Below, in pieces: positions 60,763 to 64,000 of a DNA stretch of 64,000 nucleotides; within the stretch, counting starts at the first letter, position 1; each line of letters begins with the position of its first letter. The stretch covers positions 6,545-70,544 of the forward strand of contig CAKTTB010000012.1 in NCBI GenBank assembly GCA_934613505.1. Reading direction: 5' to 3'. This DNA is from an uncultured Oscillospiraceae bacterium. GTDB lineage: Bacteria > Bacillota > Clostridia > Oscillospirales > Oscillospiraceae. The notes beneath the pieces are model-generated. The model was not told the DNA's origin, did no database searches, and was given only the letters and a program-made list of their open reading frames with translations. The position numbers and the translations under genes are program-made.

Positions 60763-60933
60763 GACGGTACATCTCCAGATACATATATAATATATGAGTA
60801 CATGCAAATTGCTTTCGCTATAGTCTACCACAAACTGCCGGGATATGCAAACCTGCGCGGCAGAAAGGCGTATACTTTTCCGCGGCAATGGAAAAACTGA
60901 TGGAAGAATTTCTGCACATGGGAGGGGATCCGG

Positions 60934-62373
60934 ATGGAAAACTGGGGGATCGCGGAGCTGCGCGCGTGCTTCGGCGCAAGCGCGGATGTGGCCGAGCGGC
61001 AGATCACGGCCGGAGGCCAGAGGCTTGACGTTCTGTTTCTGGACGGGCTGACTTCCGGCGGCGACATTGCCGAGCAAGTCCTGAAGCCCCTCATGGAGGC
61101 GGTGCGGCCCGGCAGCATGCAGGAGGTTTTGCAGCAGGCGGAAAAGAGCCGGGTCTACTGCGCCGTAGCCGAGCGGGTGACAAGCGTACAGGACGCGGCG
61201 GACAAGCTCGTGCATGGCTACTGCGCGGTGCTGTTCCCGGGGACGGGGACGGCCCTCTGCTTTGAGACAAAGACCTCAGTCAGCCGCGGACCGTCCGCAC
61301 CGGAGTCGGAGAACACGGTCAAGGGCGCGAAGGATGCCTTTACTGAGACCATGCGCATCAACACCAGTCTGGTGCGCCGCCATCTGCGCACGCCGCAGCT
61401 GCGCTTTTCACAGAAGACGGTCGGCCAAAGGAGCGGGACGGGCGTCACGGTCTGCTATCTGGCGGGGCTGACGTCGAGGGATGTGGTGGAGCGGATGGAA
61501 AAGCGGCTGGCGGAGATCGACATTGACGGCCTGCTGACGCCGTCGGCTGTGGAGGAATACGTGACCGGCTCACGCCGGACGGCGTTCCCACTGCTGCAGT
61601 ATACCGAGCGGCCGGATACATTCTGTCAGGGGCTTCTGAACGGGCAGGTCGGTCTGCTTGTCGACGGGCTGCCGCTGGGGTATCTGGCGCCGGTGGATCT
61701 CGGGATCCTGATGAAGTCCACGGAGGATCGGGCGGTCGATTATCTGACGGCCTCCTGCCTGCGGGTCCTGCGCTATGCGGCGCTGCTGGCGGCGCTTTTG
61801 CTGCCGGGGCTTTATGTCGCGATGGCGGCCTATCACCAGCAGATGATCCCGACAAAGCTGTTGCTCGCCATCATCGACAGCAAGCGCGAGGTGCCGTTTG
61901 ATACGGTCTTTGAGGTGCTTGGCCTGCTCGCTTCGTTTGAGCTGCTCCAGGAGGCCGGGCTGCACCTGCCGCAGGCGATCGGCACGGCAGTGTCGATCAT
62001 CGGCGGGCTGGTCGTCGGGACGACGGCGGTGGATGCGCGGCTGGTGTCGCCCGCGGCGCTGATCGTTGCGGCGTCGAGCGGCATCTGCGGCTTTACGCTG
62101 CCGAGCCGCGATCTGTCGGATGCGATCCGCGTCTGGCGCTTCGCGCTGACCGCGCTGGCGGGACTCGGCGGGCTGTTCGGGCTGACGGCCGGAGGACTTC
62201 TGCTGCTGATCCATCTGGCTGGGCTGGAAAGTCTCGGCGTTGCGTATCTCGCACCGTTTTCCAACGTACACGGGGCCAGGACGATCCTGCGCCCGCGGCT
62301 CGTGCGGCAGGACCGGCGCGACGCGGCACTCCGGCCGCAGGATCTCAAGAATCAGGAGGACACACATGCGTAG
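60934..62373 (+). CDS. GerA-type spore germination receptor subunit A
   Basis: A 479-residue germinant receptor A subunit. The N-terminal soluble half includes GLTSGGDIAEQVLKPL and FPGTGTALCFETK, followed by RGPSAPESENTVKGAKDAF, the signature of GerA. The C-terminal half has about five to six helices (RYAALLAALLLPGLYVAMAAYHQQMIP) and ends with ARTILRPRLVR. It sits in spore inner membrane with B and C partners. ATG at 60934 follows GGAGGGGATCCG. Its stop overlaps the next gene by eight bases. Confidence 0.95.
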   Translation: MENWGIAELRACFGASADVAERQITAGGQRLDVLFLDGLTSGGDIAEQVLKPLMEAVRPGSMQEVLQQAEKSRVYCAVAERVTSVQDAADKLVHGYCAVLFPGTGTALCFETKTSVSRGPSAPESENTVKGAKDAFTETMRINTSLVRRHLRTPQLRFSQKTVGQRSGTGVTVCYLAGLTSRDVVERMEKRLAEIDIDGLLTPSAVEEYVTGSRRTAFPLLQYTERPDTFCQGLLNGQVGLLVDGLPLGYLAPVDLGILMKSTEDRAVDYLTASCLRVLRYAALLAALLLPGLYVAMAAYHQQMIPTKLLLAIIDSKREVPFDTVFEVLGLLASFELLQEAGLHLPQAIGTAVSIIGGLVVGTTAVDARLVSPAALIVAASSGICGFTLPSRDLSDAIRVWRFALTALAGLGGLFGLTAGGLLLLIHLAGLESLGVAYLAPFSNVHGARTILRPRLVRQDRRDAALRPQDLKNQEDTHA

Positions 62374-62860
62374 GCTCTGGATCGGATTTCTGGCGGCGGC
62401 TTCGGCTGTCTGTTTCTGGATGCTGGCGAAGACCGGGACGGACGCGGCGAAGCTGCTTCCGGCGCGCGTGCTGGTGATCGAGGAGCGGGACGGCACAGTA
62501 TGCGTATCCAGTGACAACGGCGCAGCCGGATGCGGCGAAACGCTCGCTGCGGCGCTGCAGCAGATGGAGCGGTCGGCGGGGGGCGTACTGTTTCTTGACA
62601 CGGCGGAGCATATCGTGCTGCTGCGCCCGACGCAGGCACTTTTGGAGCAGGCGATCACGCAGCCCTCGTTCCGCCCGGCGGCGAAGCTGTATGTTTCACG
62701 CGCAGAGAAATCGGACGCATTCGCGCTGGTGGAGTTCCTGCGCGCGCATCCGGGGAAACTGACCTTGTCGCAGGCGTGCGCAGCGCTTCTGCGCGGGGAA
62801 CCGCTCCGGCCTGCGGTATTGAAGACGACGGAAGAAGGAGGCGTGACGCTTGGGGAATAG
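62366..62860 (+). CDS. Short GerC-like protein between gerA and gerB
   Basis: A 164-residue protein with an N-terminal membrane helix (LWIGFLAAASAVCFWMLA) and a soluble domain. The pattern CGETLAAALQQMERSAGGVLFLDTAEHIVLL then a later FRPAAKLYVSRAEKSDA resembles the first domain of GerC subunits, whose normal length is about 370-400 residues. No lipobox cysteine is clear, so it is not an obvious lipoprotein. The place between gerA and gerB fits a germinant receptor C subunit, reduced to its first domain. The GerC assignment is inferred. Confidence 0.65.
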   Translation: MRRLWIGFLAAASAVCFWMLAKTGTDAAKLLPARVLVIEERDGTVCVSSDNGAAGCGETLAAALQQMERSAGGVLFLDTAEHIVLLRPTQALLEQAITQPSFRPAAKLYVSRAEKSDAFALVEFLRAHPGKLTLSQACAALLRGEPLRPAVLKTTEEGGVTLGE

Positions 62861-63845
62861 AATCACGGCGCGGCAGGCGCGGGCGTGGTCGCTCGGCGCG
62901 CTCAGCGCGCCTGCGGCCATGGCGCTTGCGGGGCTGTGCTGGACATGGGTGCTGCTGGGCGGCACGCTGGCAGCCTGCGTGCTGCTTGCGATGGGGCGGC
63001 TGCTGCGGCGCACGGGGTGCGGACTTCCGGCAGCATTTACGCTGGCCTTTGGGCATGCCGGCGGCACGATCGCTGCCGGTTTGGAGCTTCTGTGGCTGCT
63101 GGCCGCATCGGCAGGGGCGGCGTCGGCCGTCCGCCTCGCGTTTGAAACGAACCCAGGGCCGATGGCATCGGCGGTCCTTCTGCTGCTGGCCGCGCTGGCC
63201 TGCGGAAAGGGCAGCCGCCGCGCGGCCGCAGCCAGCGGTGTACTGACGCTGGTCCTGACGCTATTATATAGTATCATTGTGCTGACGTCCCTGCGGCATC
63301 TGCGGCCGGACTGGTGCAAGCCGTGGGGAAGTGCCGTGGATGCAGGGATGAGTCTGTGCGTCGGCCTGAGTCCCGCGTGTGTTCTGTTTGCGTCGCAGCC
63401 GGAGTCGGAGCGATGCGGAGGGGGCTGGGGGTGCGCCGCGCTGGCGGCGCTCGCGCCCGCGATCCTGGCGCTGATCACAGCGGGCTGCCTGTCGCCGGAG
63501 CTGGCGCGTGTAAGCAAGCTGCCGCTCTATACGCTGACCAAGAGCCTGTCTGTACTGTCTGTCATGGAGCGGTTTGAGCCACTGCTGTCCGTCAGTCTGA
63601 TGCTGGGACTGTTCCTGCTGCTGACGGCGATCGTATGCGCCGCGGGGGATCTGATGCCGCTGATCGGAGGCGCAAAGCAGGCGGATCACGGCACGGCGGC
63701 CTTCTGCCTGCTGGCCTTCGCGGGGAGTCTGGGCGCAGACCGTGTGCCGGCTGTGTTCTGGGCGACCGGTGCGGCTACATTTTGGGGCGTTTTGCCGGTA
63801 TTAACACTAGTTATAGTGGATATAAAAAAGATTAAAAAATTCTGA
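62850..63845 (+). CDS. GerB-type spore germination permease
   Basis: A 331-residue membrane protein with about ten helices of the spore-germination amino acid permease (APC) family. The start reads MGNRITARQARAWSLGALSAPAAMALAG, and the later segment LPLYTLTKSLSVLSVMERFEPLLSVSLMLGLF is typical of GerB. The start codon is TTG at 62850, with AAGGAGG eight bases upstream, overlapping the previous gene. GerB normally reaches about 360 residues, so this is a little short. Confidence 0.88.
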   Translation: MGNRITARQARAWSLGALSAPAAMALAGLCWTWVLLGGTLAACVLLAMGRLLRRTGCGLPAAFTLAFGHAGGTIAAGLELLWLLAASAGAASAVRLAFETNPGPMASAVLLLLAALACGKGSRRAAAASGVLTLVLTLLYSIIVLTSLRHLRPDWCKPWGSAVDAGMSLCVGLSPACVLFASQPESERCGGGWGCAALAALAPAILALITAGCLSPELARVSKLPLYTLTKSLSVLSVMERFEPLLSVSLMLGLFLLLTAIVCAAGDLMPLIGGAKQADHGTAAFCLLAFAGSLGADRVPAVFWATGAATFWGVLPVLTLVIVDIKKIKKF

Positions 63846-63854
63846 AAAAAGGGG

Positions 63855-63987
63855 TTGACAAACCGGATCTGCTTTGATAATATATGCGAGCGTTCTGAAG
63901 AGCGCAGCGCGTTGGAAGCGGATCAAGAAAAAAGATCGAAAAGCTTCGAAAAAAGTTCTTGACAAGCTGATGAAGATGTGCTAGAAT
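63855..63987 (+). promoter_or_regulatory. Tandem strong promoters, probably of an rRNA operon
   Basis: Promoter 1: TTGACA (63855-63860) with TAATAT at 63878-63883 (17-base spacing; GATAAT at 63876 also fits). Promoter 2: TTGACA (63959-63964) and TAGAAT (63982-63987), 17 bases apart, after an AT-rich AAAAAAGTTC. Two close sigma-A promoters with little in between are typical of rRNA operons in Clostridia. The gene itself would start beyond the window edge. Confidence 0.6.
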
Positions 63988-64000
63988 AAATGAGTTCGCT

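Overview
The window is a GC-rich bacterial chromosome segment that carries the replication origin region. Gene content points to an anaerobic, spore-forming Firmicute of the class Clostridia, most likely family Oscillospiraceae (Oscillibacter/Flavonifractor-like). The evidence is the order dnaA-dnaN-yaaA-recF-remB-gyrB-gyrA, the sporulation and germination genes (spoIIP, a gerA-type cluster), the strict-anaerobe oxidative-stress genes (reverse rubrerythrin, rubredoxin), pyruvate phosphate dikinase, a minimal SufBC pair and a T-box leader. The family assignment is an inference from gene content and style. No rRNA or tRNA gene lies fully inside the window.

Layout. 1-460: 3' end of azlC and azlD (branched-chain amino acid export). 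460-10050, plus strand: the replication block with oriC around dnaA, then gyrB, gyrA and rnhA. 10051-12684, minus: mnmG-tatD. 12700-15120, plus: tadA, degV and rsmG after a possible small-RNA locus. 15119-17681, minus: a HAD phosphatase and a minimal SufC-SufB pair. 17900-26340, plus: a GlmU-like protein with an eroded N-terminal domain, prs, pth, mfd and a VanW-family protein that seems to lack a canonical start codon. 26460-28040, minus: metV-metF. 28290-29030: acyl-ACP thioesterase. 29070-32115, minus: a small orphan, a peroxide-defence operon (perR, reverse rubrerythrin, BFD protein, rubredoxin) and spoIIP. 32278-33464, plus: a MinD-like ATPase and a methylglyoxal-synthase-like protein lacking key catalytic residues. 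33470-37360: T-box leader, a palindromic repeat and hisS-aspS. 37415-38623: MFS transporter. 38675-42479, minus: a degenerate sensor kinase, then an MBOAT/AlgX-like O-acetylation pair. 42600-51275, minus: a sugar operon (binding protein, permease, ATPase, permease, unknown helical protein, fucose-isomerase-like enzyme, AraC regulator) with a DeoR regulator beyond it. 51808-55612, minus: ppdK and noc/parB. 56079-60762, minus: femX-alr-mnmE-cysteine desulfurase. 60934-63845, plus: gerA, a truncated gerC-like gene and gerB. The right edge holds two strong tandem promoters of the kind found before an rRNA operon.

Functional connections. Replication (DnaA, DnaN, RecF, gyrase, RNase HI), chromosome and division placement (Noc, MinD-like) and tRNA maturation (MnmE, MnmG, TadA, Pth, HisS, AspS) are grouped round the origin. 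MnmE sits with a cysteine desulfurase, and the two could serve the same wobble uridine through the two halves of its modification. Three copies of one palindromic repeat architecture lie between genes (gyrB/gyrA, T-box/hisS, noc/cysteine desulfurase).

The most unusual items are the MinD-like/MGS-like pair with a dead-looking active site, the VanW gene that appears to start at AUC, the GlmU-like protein that keeps only its acetyltransferase half, the sensor kinase without its phosphoacceptor histidine, the T-box parted from hisS by repeats, and the truncated GerC-like gene. All calls come from reading sequence and translations by eye; no database search was run.
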